This document shows positions 1 to 7,115 of a stretch of 15,387 bases of DNA, piece by piece. The notes beneath the pieces were generated by a model. The model did not search any database. It had not been told where the DNA came from and saw nothing but the letters and a program-made list of their open reading frames with translations. Each line of letters begins with the position of its first letter. The stretch's first letter is position 1. Origin of the DNA: JAOUFP01 sp947085825 (GTDB taxonomy: Bacteria; Nitrospirota; Thermodesulfovibrionia; Thermodesulfovibrionales; UBA6898); assembly GCA_947085825.1 (NCBI GenBank), contig CAMTXX010000009.1, positions 1 through 15,387 of the forward strand, given 5' to 3'. The position numbers were made by a program, and so were the translations under genes.

Positions 1-89
1 AACACCTGAAAAGATAAAACTCTTCACCCAACAGTAGGTGCCTTAAGCACAAATAGGTGATTCACTTTGTCTGTAGAAGTCTTTGATAT

Positions 90-119
90 ATCTGTGTAAA
101 TCTGCGTAAATCTGTGGCC
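90..119. repeat. Three tandem copies of a 10-nt unit ATCTGYGTAA
   Basis: Three successive 10-nt units start at 90, 100 and 110: ATCTGTGTAA, ATCTGCGTAA and the degenerate ATCTGTGGCC. They lie in the non-coding stretch before the first operon. Similar short CTGTGTAA-type intergenic repeats are common in environmental genomes; no function is evident. The rest of 1-212 shows no convincing gene. Confidence 0.6.
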
Positions 120-212
120 AAATGCTTTTTATAGGATTATAGAAACGGCGGTTGGGATTCCTAAGCGGCGGCCATTCTCCTTTCCGCTGTTTGCCGCATT
201 TCTGCGAAAGGA

Positions 213-241
213 TTGTATATAATTGTATGTTTTATTATAAT
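213..241 (+). promoter_or_regulatory. Putative sigma70 promoter of the sensor operon
   Basis: A perfect -10 hexamer TATAAT lies at 236-241, with a weak -35 TTGTAT at 213-218 and a 17-nt spacer. Predicted transcription starts near 248, just ahead of the GAGGTGG ribosome-binding site at 258-264. The -35 matches consensus at only three positions, so an activator may be needed. A second TATAAT at 218-223 has no -35 at a good distance. Confidence 0.45.
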
Positions 242-275
242 AAATTTCATAATTATCGAGGTGGTAACGGGCGGA

Positions 276-1217
276 ATGCAAAAAATCAGGAAGTTAACAG
301 CAGTAATTTTTTCTTTTCTGATAATAATGGTCTTTTTTTTAAGAGCTGACTGTCTTGCCTCTGAAAAGACCGTGGGAGTGATTTTTTCAGGGGATGTTTC
401 CTGCTATCAGGACATTCACGCTTCCCTTATGGCAAGACTCGGAAGGGAAAACCACGGAGGGAAGGTCAGCCTGATTATACAGAAGCCTTATCCCGACGCC
501 CTTTCCCTGTCCAATTCTGTCAGAAAACTCGTTGCCATGGATGTTGATGTGATCGTGATCTATGGCGCCCCCGCGCTGTTGGCCGCAGTCAATGAAAAGA
601 CAAAGATACCGATCGTCTATGCCGGAGTTTATGAACCTATTGCTCTGCAACTGAAAGCAAAAAACATTACAGGGATAAGCGTCAGGGTGCCGGTTTCAAG
701 CCTCCTGAGGTACTTGAGGGCTTTGATTGACATCAAAACCCTCGGGGTTTTCTACAGTGAGCATGAAGCCGATTCCGTTCACCAACTGAAGGAACTGCGC
801 AGTCTTTCGGGACAGTACGAATTCACGGTCGAGGCAATGAACATAAAGAGGCCACAGGAAGTGGGACAGGTGTTTTTCGGGGAAAGACCTGACGCCCTGT
901 TTATCACCGGCAGTTCGATAGTGCATATGGCCTTGCCGAAAATAATGGATTATGCTGACAGGCTGGAGGTCCCCGCTGTCTCACTTTCCCATGATAAGAC
1001 CTCAGCCACTGTTATTTCTCTCTCGGCAGACCCGGCAGAGCAGGGGAGCAAGGCTGCTGATAAGGTGCTGAAGGTGCTTGGCGGTGTCTCTCCTGCAAAA
1101 CTTTCCGAGGAGACTTCTCTTGAGATTGAGCTGGTATTTAACCTCAGGAAGGCAAAGGCCATGGGATGGAGAATTCCGATGGAGCTTGTTGCCTCAGCGA
1201 CAAGGCTTATCCGATGA
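276..1217 (+). CDS. Periplasmic binding protein, ABC_sub_bind family (COG2984-like)
   Basis: The protein has 313 residues. A signal peptide of about 28 residues (a lysine/arginine start, then a long hydrophobic run ending near ADCLA) sends it to the periplasm. The mature part is a type I two-lobe binding fold: VIVIYGAPA and IPIVYAGVYEP fit the family's conserved strands, TGISVRVP its hinge-side loop, and the end (NLRKAKAMGWRIP) its usual C-terminal helix. The family binds small, mostly unidentified ligands, often hydrophobic amino acids. The start at 276 is preferred over the ATG at 213 because GAGGTGG lies 11 nt upstream and because it leaves a clean signal peptide. Its stop overlaps the next start as ATGA. 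No ABC permease or ATPase gene follows, so I infer a sensing role with the downstream kinase; the ligand cannot be read from the sequence. Confidence 0.85.
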   Translation: MQKIRKLTAVIFSFLIIMVFFLRADCLASEKTVGVIFSGDVSCYQDIHASLMARLGRENHGGKVSLIIQKPYPDALSLSNSVRKLVAMDVDVIVIYGAPALLAAVNEKTKIPIVYAGVYEPIALQLKAKNITGISVRVPVSSLLRYLRALIDIKTLGVFYSEHEADSVHQLKELRSLSGQYEFTVEAMNIKRPQEVGQVFFGERPDALFITGSSIVHMALPKIMDYADRLEVPAVSLSHDKTSATVISLSADPAEQGSKAADKVLKVLGGVSPAKLSEETSLEIELVFNLRKAKAMGWRIPMELVASATRLIR

Positions 1218-2113
1218 AAGCGAAACCGGCTATGCCGATGAAGGCCATAATAAAAATTTTCATCATCTGCCTGATGCTTTGCGTCCCTATGCAGGCGTTC
1301 TGCCAGGACGAGATTCTGATAGGACTCATTCCTGAAGAGAATATCTTTTATCAGATGGACAGACACCGTCCGCTTGCAGCATATCTCTCCGAAAAACTCG
1401 GCCTCAAGGTGAGGCTGACTATCCTGAGCAGGTATGGTGATATCATTGACCGTTTCAACGAAAGAAAGCTGGACGGCGCGTTTTTCGGGGTTTTTACAGG
1501 GGTTCTTGCGATGGACAAGCTTCAGGTTGAGCCGGTGGCAAGGCCTGTTAATCTTGACGGGAAATCAACTGTCCAGAGCTATATATTTGTAAAAAAAGAC
1601 AGCGGCATCAAAACTGTGGCTGACATGAGAGGCAAAAGAATGGCCTTTGTGGACAGGGCGACTGTTACAGGGTATCTCTTTGCAATAGCATACCTGAGAG
1701 AAAACGGGGTTTCGGACCTTGGCCGTTATTTTAAGGAATATGCCTTTACAGGAAGTCACGGCTCAGTGATATATTCCGTGCTTGACAACAGGGCGGATAT
1801 CGGCTCGGTAAAGAGCAAGGTGTTCAACATGATGCTTGTGAAGGAACCGGCCATTGGAAACGAACTTTCAGTCATAGCCCGGTCAGCAGAACTGCCGGAC
1901 ACCACGCTTTGCCTCAGAAAGGATCTGCCGGCTGAAATAAAGTTGAAGCTCAGGGACATTCTTCTGAATATGGATAAAGATCCGGAAGGCATAGAGGCGC
2001 TCAGGAAGTTTGAGGCTTTAAGATTTGTTCCGGCAGCCAAAGAGGACTATCATCTGTTTTTCGAATTGGCAAAAAAGGCGAATATTAATATCAGGAGTTA
2101 TAGATATAAATGA
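1214..2113 (+). CDS. PhnD-type periplasmic binding protein
   Basis: The protein has 299 residues from the ATG that overlaps the previous stop (ATGA at 1214-1217). In-frame ATGs at 1232 and 1238 are also possible and would give a tighter signal peptide (MKAIIKIF... to QAFCQ). The mature sequence begins ILIGLIPEEN, followed by YLSEKLGLKVRLTILSRYGDII, DGAFFGVFTGVLAM and FVDRATVTGYLFAIAYLRENG. These fit the phosphate/phosphite/phosphonate-binding PhnD family, a type II two-lobe fold. That family name covers many proteins that do not bind phosphonate. It ends in another ATGA overlap with the histidine kinase gene, and no phnC/phnE-type transporter genes are present. I infer that it presents a ligand to the kinase rather than to an importer. 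The upstream ATG at 1166 has no advantage and would overlap the preceding gene much more. Confidence 0.85.
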   Translation: MKAKPAMPMKAIIKIFIICLMLCVPMQAFCQDEILIGLIPEENIFYQMDRHRPLAAYLSEKLGLKVRLTILSRYGDIIDRFNERKLDGAFFGVFTGVLAMDKLQVEPVARPVNLDGKSTVQSYIFVKKDSGIKTVADMRGKRMAFVDRATVTGYLFAIAYLRENGVSDLGRYFKEYAFTGSHGSVIYSVLDNRADIGSVKSKVFNMMLVKEPAIGNELSVIARSAELPDTTLCLRKDLPAEIKLKLRDILLNMDKDPEGIEALRKFEALRFVPAAKEDYHLFFELAKKANINIRSYRYK

Positions 2114-4086
2114 AGAAAAAGCTTATTTATTCCTTGTCGCTGCTTTTTCTCCTCTTCCTGTTAGGCGCCGGATTGTCTATGGTGTACACTTACCGGGTCA
2201 CCAGCGACCTTCAGTCGGTCATCAAATTTCACAGGATCGAGATAATCCGCAAGCATTTTGTTATCAATATTCAGATAGTGCAGTCCAACCTCTATGCCTC
2301 AGGCACTGCCTTCGGAAAGGAGATGGATGACATCGTCAATAATGTGGCGGCGATGGATGAGTCCATCAACAGTTGCATGGGATGCCACCATGAACATAAA
2401 AAGGATACGTTGCAAAGGCTTGAAGAGGTCCACAGAATAATACAGCAATACAAGGAAGCTATAAGTTATCTGCTGACGAGCACGGCAAACGAGGAGAGGA
2501 TCGAACGCCTCAAGTTCGTTGCCGTGGATATAGGCGAGTCACTTCTTGCAAAATCGCAGGAGATGGCGGAAATAGCAGACAGGAGTCTCAGAGGCAGAAC
2601 GTCAAAGGCCATCCATGAAATAGGGGTTGCCCGGAAAGTCCTGTTTGTGACCCTTCTGCTTTCGATGAGCATAGCGCTGGGGATTGCGGTTATCCTGACA
2701 AGACAGATGACACGGCCTTTGAATGAACTTGTCAAGGCTTCACGCATGATAGCAGCGGGACAACTCGGCTATAAAACTACATATGAAGACTCTACCGAAT
2801 TCGGCGAGGTGGCCGGCAGCTTTAACGCCATGAGCGCGGCGCTTGAGGCTGAGTATGAGAAGACCACCCGCTATATCGGGCAGCTCTCCGGCCTCTATAA
2901 AATAACCCTCTCATCCTACATGCTTTCGGAGGCCGGGGATATTAAGAGGATATGTGAGGAAATGTCAGAGATGTTAAAGGTGCGGCAGTGTATGGTCCTG
3001 CTGCGCAATGATACGGGTGATGTGTTCGTTCCTTACGCCTCCGCCCGGAGCTTGAGTGAGGAAGCAGCGGCTCATTTCAGAATTTCGTCACCTGAGATGG
3101 AGGAGTTTTACCGGTTGTCAGGCGGTGAGACGGTTATTATGAATGAGGATTCGAAGGATGACCGTTTTTCGCCTATGCTGTCAGAGGCCCTGAATGAAAA
3201 GGCGCTGATGCTGGCGTGGCTGTATCGGAAAGGCAGGTTGCTGGGAGCGGTCAGGGTATCGGACAAGGACGGCCTCTTTACGGATGAAGACGGAAAGATT
3301 CTTACCATCCTGGCAAACCATATTGCTGTTGCTATGGAAAATGCCTCTCTTTACAGCGACCTCCATGACAAGATAGTTGAATTAAAGGATACCCAGGAGC
3401 AGCTCATACAGTCTGCAAAGCTTGCGGCGATAGGGGAGCTTGCGTCAAATGTGGCCCATGAGATAAATAATCCCCTGACCAGCATCCTCGGCTTTGCCGA
3501 GATGGCCAAGGAAGAAGAGGATATTGACAGCATAAAAAACAGCCTGAATATTATAGAGCAGGAGTCCCTGAGAGCCAGAGAAATTGTAAGGCAATTGCTC
3601 GGATTTGCAAGAAAGAGGCCGCTTCAGCTTTTTGAAGTAGATATCAACCAGGTGTTGAAAGAGGTTATCCCTCTCGTATCATCCAGGGCAAAGATGAACA
3701 AGATTGTCTTTTCCCTGAAATATGAGGAGCTGCCCAGGACTATTGCTGACCCCGATCAACTTAAGCAGGTCTTTATTAATCTTATCAATAATGCCATGTC
3801 CGCTATGTCAGGAGGCGGAACGCTCACTATAAGCACGTCCTGTATTGAAAAGCATGTTATCATAAAGTTTGCGGATACAGGGAGCGGAATTTCCAAAGAG
3901 AATCTCCAGCGGATATTTGAACCTTTCTTTTCGACAAAGAAAGAGAAAGGGACTGGCTTGGGGCTTTCGATAAGCTACCGGATCATACACGCCCACGGCG
4001 GCAGGATTGACGTTGAGAGTGTTGAGGGTCAGGGGACTGTCTTTACAGTGGATATCCCTGTGAAGGTTCATGCAATGGCAGTTTGA
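2110..4086 (+). CDS. Sensor histidine kinase with periplasmic heme-c motif, HAMP and GAF domains
   Basis: The protein has 658 residues. The order is: membrane segment ~5-27; a ~150-residue, largely helical periplasmic domain with CMGCH at 89-93; membrane segment ~177-196; HAMP ~197-250; a GAF-like domain ~260-412; coiled coil ~412-437; HisKA with phospho-acceptor His450 in AHEINNPL; and a HATPase with N box (INLINNA, ~556-562), G1 (DTGSGI, 589-594), F box (FEPFF, 603-607) and G2 (GTGLGLS, 614-620). All kinase motifs are intact, so it should be active. CxxCH is the covalent c-heme attachment motif, so the sensor domain probably binds one heme and may sense redox state, NO, CO or O2. The start overlaps the previous stop (ATGA), coupling it to the two binding-protein genes. 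No response regulator is adjacent; its partner must be elsewhere. Confidence 0.92.
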   Translation: MKKKLIYSLSLLFLLFLLGAGLSMVYTYRVTSDLQSVIKFHRIEIIRKHFVINIQIVQSNLYASGTAFGKEMDDIVNNVAAMDESINSCMGCHHEHKKDTLQRLEEVHRIIQQYKEAISYLLTSTANEERIERLKFVAVDIGESLLAKSQEMAEIADRSLRGRTSKAIHEIGVARKVLFVTLLLSMSIALGIAVILTRQMTRPLNELVKASRMIAAGQLGYKTTYEDSTEFGEVAGSFNAMSAALEAEYEKTTRYIGQLSGLYKITLSSYMLSEAGDIKRICEEMSEMLKVRQCMVLLRNDTGDVFVPYASARSLSEEAAAHFRISSPEMEEFYRLSGGETVIMNEDSKDDRFSPMLSEALNEKALMLAWLYRKGRLLGAVRVSDKDGLFTDEDGKILTILANHIAVAMENASLYSDLHDKIVELKDTQEQLIQSAKLAAIGELASNVAHEINNPLTSILGFAEMAKEEEDIDSIKNSLNIIEQESLRAREIVRQLLGFARKRPLQLFEVDINQVLKEVIPLVSSRAKMNKIVFSLKYEELPRTIADPDQLKQVFINLINNAMSAMSGGGTLTISTSCIEKHVIIKFADTGSGISKENLQRIFEPFFSTKKEKGTGLGLSISYRIIHAHGGRIDVESVEGQGTVFTVDIPVKVHAMAV

Positions 4087-4104
4087 AGCGGTCAATTTTC
4101 TTTT

Positions 4105-5250
4105 TTACGATCTTTTCTCCCTGATAAGGTCTATTACAGTGACCTCGGGAGGGGAGAGGAAACGTATAGGCGGACCCCAGGTGCCGGCGCCCCTGTTGAC
4201 ATAGAGATAAGAACCGTTTGCCAGTTTCAGCATCCCATTGTCAACAGGATAATACAGCCCGGTAACCAGGCTGAAGGGAAATATCTGGCCTTTGTGGGTA
4301 TGTCCCGAGAGTTGGAGGTCAAAGAGCCCGAGGCTCTCTTTGCTGACCTCAGGCCTGTGCTTAAGCAGTAATGTGAACGTGTCTGAAGGCAGAGGCGAGA
4401 GAATATCTTTTTCCGATACTGACGCGGACTGCTTAAATAACCGGGCGGCAGGGTCATCCACTCCGGCTATATTTATGATTCCTTCGATATTGAGCGTTTT
4501 ACCCCGAAGCATTGTAAAGCCTGCTTTTTCAGAGCAGGCGAGCGCTTGAGCGATTCCGGCATAAAACTCATGATTCCCTGTAACGCCGAATTTGCCGTAC
4601 CTGGGTCTGACCTCTGCCATAAGAGCTGCAAAATTTTTTGCCCCGCATATCCCGGCATCGACAAGATCACCGGTTGAAACGAGGATATCCGGGCCGGCCT
4701 TTTCTACTTCCCGTAATACATTTCTAAGCTTCTCTTCCCCTACCAGCAGCCCAAGATGGACGTCGGATATCTGCACAATCCTGAACCGCTCCAGGCCTTC
4801 AGGAAGTTTGGTTGTCCTGATCAGGACATGCTCTGTGTGTATCTGTCTTGCCTCAAAGAAGCCGTAAATTACTATGAATACCGCAAGCGCCAGCGGGACA
4901 AAAAAGGCAAATCGGGCAGAAACAGAAGCAGCAGAGAGCTCTTTTTTCAGCAGCGCCCCTGCTGCATACAGGATAAAGCGGTAGGCATCAAGTATGAATG
5001 ATACTGAGACGAACAGAAAAACAAGCCCGAGCCAGGTATAGCCTGTATAAGCCGTGATAACGGCAAAGACCTCATATCCTGATTTTTCCGACAGCCTCAC
5101 AATAAAAGGGGAAATCACCATCAGAACGATAAAAAAGGCGAGTAACGAAGCCGTTGCCTTGCCGGGGTGAAGGGCCGCCTTTGCTTTCATGAACACATAG
5201 AAATTACATGCGCTGTATACAAGAAAGAAGGAGATCAGGAAAAGAGACAT
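4105..5250 (-). CDS. Membrane-anchored calcineurin-like metallophosphoesterase
   Basis: The protein has 381 residues. Its first ~133 residues hold about four hydrophobic segments (~1-20, 35-52, 60-90, 113-132). The phosphoesterase domain follows, with all expected metal-ligand motifs: DVH (163-165), GDLVD (194-198), GNHE (225-228), KHRP (297-300) and GHTHKGQ (316-322). These coordinate a di-metal site that cleaves phosphate mono- or diesters. The layout matches the YkuE/YaeI-type family, whose better-known members act on lipid pyrophosphates or undecaprenyl compounds, so an envelope-lipid substrate is plausible but not shown. The gene is convergent with the kinase gene; their stops are only 18 bp apart with no obvious terminator hairpin between. 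The ribosome-binding site before the ATG at 5250 is weak. Confidence 0.85.
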   Translation of the reverse strand: MSLFLISFFLVYSACNFYVFMKAKAALHPGKATASLLAFFIVLMVISPFIVRLSEKSGYEVFAVITAYTGYTWLGLVFLFVSVSFILDAYRFILYAAGALLKKELSAASVSARFAFFVPLALAVFIVIYGFFEARQIHTEHVLIRTTKLPEGLERFRIVQISDVHLGLLVGEEKLRNVLREVEKAGPDILVSTGDLVDAGICGAKNFAALMAEVRPRYGKFGVTGNHEFYAGIAQALACSEKAGFTMLRGKTLNIEGIINIAGVDDPAARLFKQSASVSEKDILSPLPSDTFTLLLKHRPEVSKESLGLFDLQLSGHTHKGQIFPFSLVTGLYYPVDNGMLKLANGSYLYVNRGAGTWGPPIRFLSPPEVTVIDLIREKRS

Positions 5251-5618
5251 ATCAGATTCCCGGCCTGTTAAAACCGCTATCCAAATAATTGTTCATGTTC
5301 CCTTTGCTGCCATGAGAAAATAACATATTTACCATCATACCATAAGAGGCTGTGTCTGCGTGGGGGCCAAATTCCATGATTATTTTTTCTTGCAACTGTT
5401 GCTAAATTAGCTTTCCAGAACGCAAAAAAATAGTGTAAAGTATACTGGTAGTAATGGGGTGGGAGGGACAGCCCGGAGCGCTCATCCCAAAACGATGTTG
5501 AATCTGAGACAAAGCAGCAGGCAATCTGGTAGTATGTAAATGTATTTGTTTTAAATCAGATATAGCGCATACGTCCTGTTTTTCAGGGCATTACTTTCAT
5601 AACATAGGAGGATAACAA
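5251..5618. other. Divergent intergenic region between the phosphoesterase and HU genes
   Basis: This 368-bp gap separates two divergent genes and should hold both promoters. A TATACT at 5441-5446, inside the palindrome AGTATACT, could be a -10 for HU, but no good -35 sits 16-18 nt upstream. It would imply a leader of about 165 nt. Just before the HU ribosome-binding site is a small hairpin, CCTG-TTTTT-CAGG, at 5575-5587. I see no coding sequence, tRNA or recognised riboswitch here. Confidence 0.4.
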
Positions 5619-5897
5619 ATGACAAAAGCAGAACTGATCGAAAAAATGGCTGTGGCAGGAGACATTTCAAAGGCTGCAGCAGGGAAGGCGCTCGACGGCG
5701 CAATCGAGGCAATTACAAAGGTGGTAAAGAAGGGTGATAAGGTGTCCCTTGTCGGATTTGGCACTTTTTCTCAGTCCAAGAGAAAGGCAAGAAAGGGCAG
5801 AAACCCGAGGACCGGCGAAACCATCAAGATCGCAGCAGCGAAACTGCCTAAGTTCTCAGCAGGCAAGTCTTTCAAGGACGCAGTCAATAATAAATAA
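5619..5897 (+). CDS. HU-family DNA-binding protein
   Basis: The protein has 92 residues, the usual HU length. It opens with the HU helical core (TKAELIEKMA), continues with VSLVGFGTFS at the centre, and has the DNA-binding arm signature GRNPRTGETI, including the proline that intercalates into DNA. It ends FSAGKSFKDAVN, typical of HU rather than IHF. It compacts and bends DNA in the nucleoid as a dimer. A strong AGGAGG lies at 5606-5611, seven nt before the ATG, in keeping with high expression. The gene appears monocistronic: the downstream region carries palindromes and a strong hairpin. HU-alpha versus HU-beta type cannot be told, so no symbol is given. Confidence 0.96.
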   Translation: MTKAELIEKMAVAGDISKAAAGKALDGAIEAITKVVKKGDKVSLVGFGTFSQSKRKARKGRNPRTGETIKIAAAKLPKFSAGKSFKDAVNNK

Positions 5898-5903
5898 CCG
5901 GAA

Positions 5904-6022
5904 GGTGCTTTAAGCGCCGGAAGCAGGGAATCCCGAAAGCTTTCGGGACTTAGGCAGCGCCTTAAGCGCCGGAAGCAGGGAACAGTACCCGCTTTAAGCG
6001 GTGCATTTAAGCGAGCGGCGCC
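5904..6022. repeat. Cluster of TTAAGCG palindromic repeats downstream of HU
   Basis: A 24-nt unit (GCTTTAAGCGCCGGAAGCAG plus GGAA) occurs at 5907-5930 and again at 5959-5982 with one mismatch. Two further TTAAGCG copies sit near 5994 and 6008. Several units are imperfect palindromes centred on the TTTAA: GGTGCTT-T-AAGCGCC at 5904-5918 and CCGCTT-T-AAGCGG at 5989-6001. Between the long units is the perfect palindrome listed separately. The block resembles REP-like elements; it could also stabilise the HU mRNA 3' end or bind a protein. Confidence 0.6.
5931..5948. repeat. Perfect 18-bp palindrome TCCCGAAAGCTTTCGGGA
   Basis: The sequence TCCCGAAAGCTTTCGGGA is identical on both strands. Its core CCCGAAAGC-TTCGGGACT recurs almost exactly in the apex of the strong hairpin at 6051-6094, so the two are related. 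It may be a weak terminator for HU or a REP-type element. Confidence 0.65.
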
Positions 6023-6050
6023 TGAAGCAGTTGTAAAGCTTTAAGTTGAG

Positions 6051-6094
6051 AAAAGCCCCGCAGTCCCGAAAGCCTTCGGGACTGCGGGGCTTTT
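6051..6094. terminator. 20-bp perfect hairpin, probable bidirectional terminator or leader hairpin
   Basis: The left arm 6051-6070 and right arm 6075-6094 are exact reverse complements around the loop AGCC. The stem is GC-rich in its centre and flanked by AAAA and TTTT, the shape of a bidirectional intrinsic terminator. It ends only 12 nt before the AAGGAG ribosome-binding site of the next gene, which leaves no room for a promoter between them. Either that operon is read through this hairpin, making it a leader or attenuator structure, or its promoter overlaps the stem. Confidence 0.75.
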
Positions 6095-6117
6095 CGAAGT
6101 TTTAATAAGGAGCGTGT

Positions 6118-6477
6118 ATGGCTGAAAAATGGTATGACGGACTCTCTGAGGACGCTTTTTTGACTGAAACAGACAAGGCCTATAAAGAGGCGGTCATCCG
6201 GATACAGGAAGGACTTGTGAAAGGGCTTGATTTTGACACCGCCTGCGCTGCTGTTGAAGTCGATAACGAAGAATTAAAGAAGCATATCATCGATGATATG
6301 CTGAAAGTCATCATCGCGGAGGAACACTATAGTAAAAACATCTCTCTTGATAAACTGGCAGGTGCGCTCAAGATTTCCGTGGTTCGTCTTGAATCAGCAA
6401 AGGCCGGGATGCTTGAGGATGTGAAAAAGACCACGATTAAGGCATTTTATAAAGCCCTGAAGCCGGGGAATGCTTAG
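6118..6477 (+). CDS. Hypothetical small helical protein
   Basis: The protein has 119 residues and is charged and predicted mostly helical, with no signal peptide or membrane segment. I do not recognise the family. The C-terminal half (LDKLAGALKISVVRLESAKAGMLEDV) has the spacing of a helix-turn-helix, but a DNA-binding role is only a guess. AAGGAG at 6107-6112 with a 5-nt gap supports the ATG at 6118. It is followed 5 bp later by the GTG of the first repeat-protein gene, so the three genes 6118-7707 probably form one operon. Cytoplasmic location is likely. The strong hairpin lies directly upstream in its leader. Confidence 0.75.
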   Translation: MAEKWYDGLSEDAFLTETDKAYKEAVIRIQEGLVKGLDFDTACAAVEVDNEELKKHIIDDMLKVIIAEEHYSKNISLDKLAGALKISVVRLESAKAGMLEDVKKTTIKAFYKALKPGNA

Positions 6478-6482
6478 TCCAG

Positions 6483-7115
6483 GTGCCTGACTATATCCCC
6501 TGCAGAGAGAACAGCACAATCAATTATCCGGGCACTCAACAGATGAAGAGATGCACACTTTCCCGGGATCATATCATACAGGGGATACTGTTTGGAGCGG
6601 ATTCGATTATCGGGTTTAATGAAAACGGCAAGCTCTGGCGCTGCAATATTTCTCAGGAGACGAGCGTAACCGGCATCCCCTGCAAGGCAAAAACCGAGAT
6701 CGAGTTTTATCCTGACGGGAGGCTTCTCATGGCTACCCTGTCGAAAGAAATTATGCTTGACGGTTTGCCGGCAATGGCAGAGACCCTGGCGCTGTTTCAC
6801 GAAAACGGGAATCTTTTCAAATGCACTCCTGCCCGGGATATGGAAATTCAGGGTATGCCTGTAAAGGCAGGTTCAGACCTCTGTTTTTTTGATAACAAAA
6901 AACTCTCTGCATTCGATCTATCAAAAAATACTACGATAAAAGGAATCCCCTGTCTTATGGAAACAAGGGTCTGGTTCCACAAAAATGGAGAACTGGCCGC
7001 CTGCACCCCTTCGGGGGATATTGATTTGCAAGGCAATACATATATAAAAGGAAGACTGCTTGTCTTTAGCGAAGATGGGAGTGTCATAGATGTGCGGCGC
7101 TTCGGGCCAGAATAA
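6483..7115 (+). CDS. 30-residue-repeat protein A (solenoid-like, function unknown)
   Basis: The protein has 210 residues starting at GTG. After four residues there are six contiguous 30-residue units (5-34, 35-64, 65-94, 95-124, 125-154, 155-184) and a 26-residue cap ending in LLVFSEDGSVI. The unit consensus is roughly [IL]PCKAxTxVxFHENGxLxxCxLSxDxxIxG. Hydrophobic positions, the FHENG turn and the closing glycine recur in register, suggesting an all-beta solenoid or stacked hairpins, somewhat like MORN/YwqK repeats but with a different unit. The GTG start is chosen because the first unit begins only four codons later and would be cut by the ATG at 6543; no other start codon follows the upstream stop at 6450-6452. 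No signal peptide is seen. It overlaps its paralogue by 26 nt. Function is unknown. Confidence 0.8.
   Translation: MPDYIPCRENSTINYPGTQQMKRCTLSRDHIIQGILFGADSIIGFNENGKLWRCNISQETSVTGIPCKAKTEIEFYPDGRLLMATLSKEIMLDGLPAMAETLALFHENGNLFKCTPARDMEIQGMPVKAGSDLCFFDNKKLSAFDLSKNTTIKGIPCLMETRVWFHKNGELAACTPSGDIDLQGNTYIKGRLLVFSEDGSVIDVRRFGPE

Noticed and set aside
213..275. N-terminal extension of the first binding protein from the ATG at 213
   Set aside because: It would place 21 extra hydrophobic residues before a complete signal peptide, has no ribosome-binding site, and overlaps the likely promoter; the ATG at 276 has GAGGTGG upstream.
950..1366. 138-residue open frame on the minus strand
   Set aside because: It lies antisense to two well-supported binding-protein genes, shows no recognisable motif, and reads as a shadow of their codon pattern.
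6474..6800. 108-residue minus-strand frame opposite the first repeat protein
   Set aside because: It is antisense to the repeat protein, and its pattern mirrors the 90-nt repeat; no independent coding signal.
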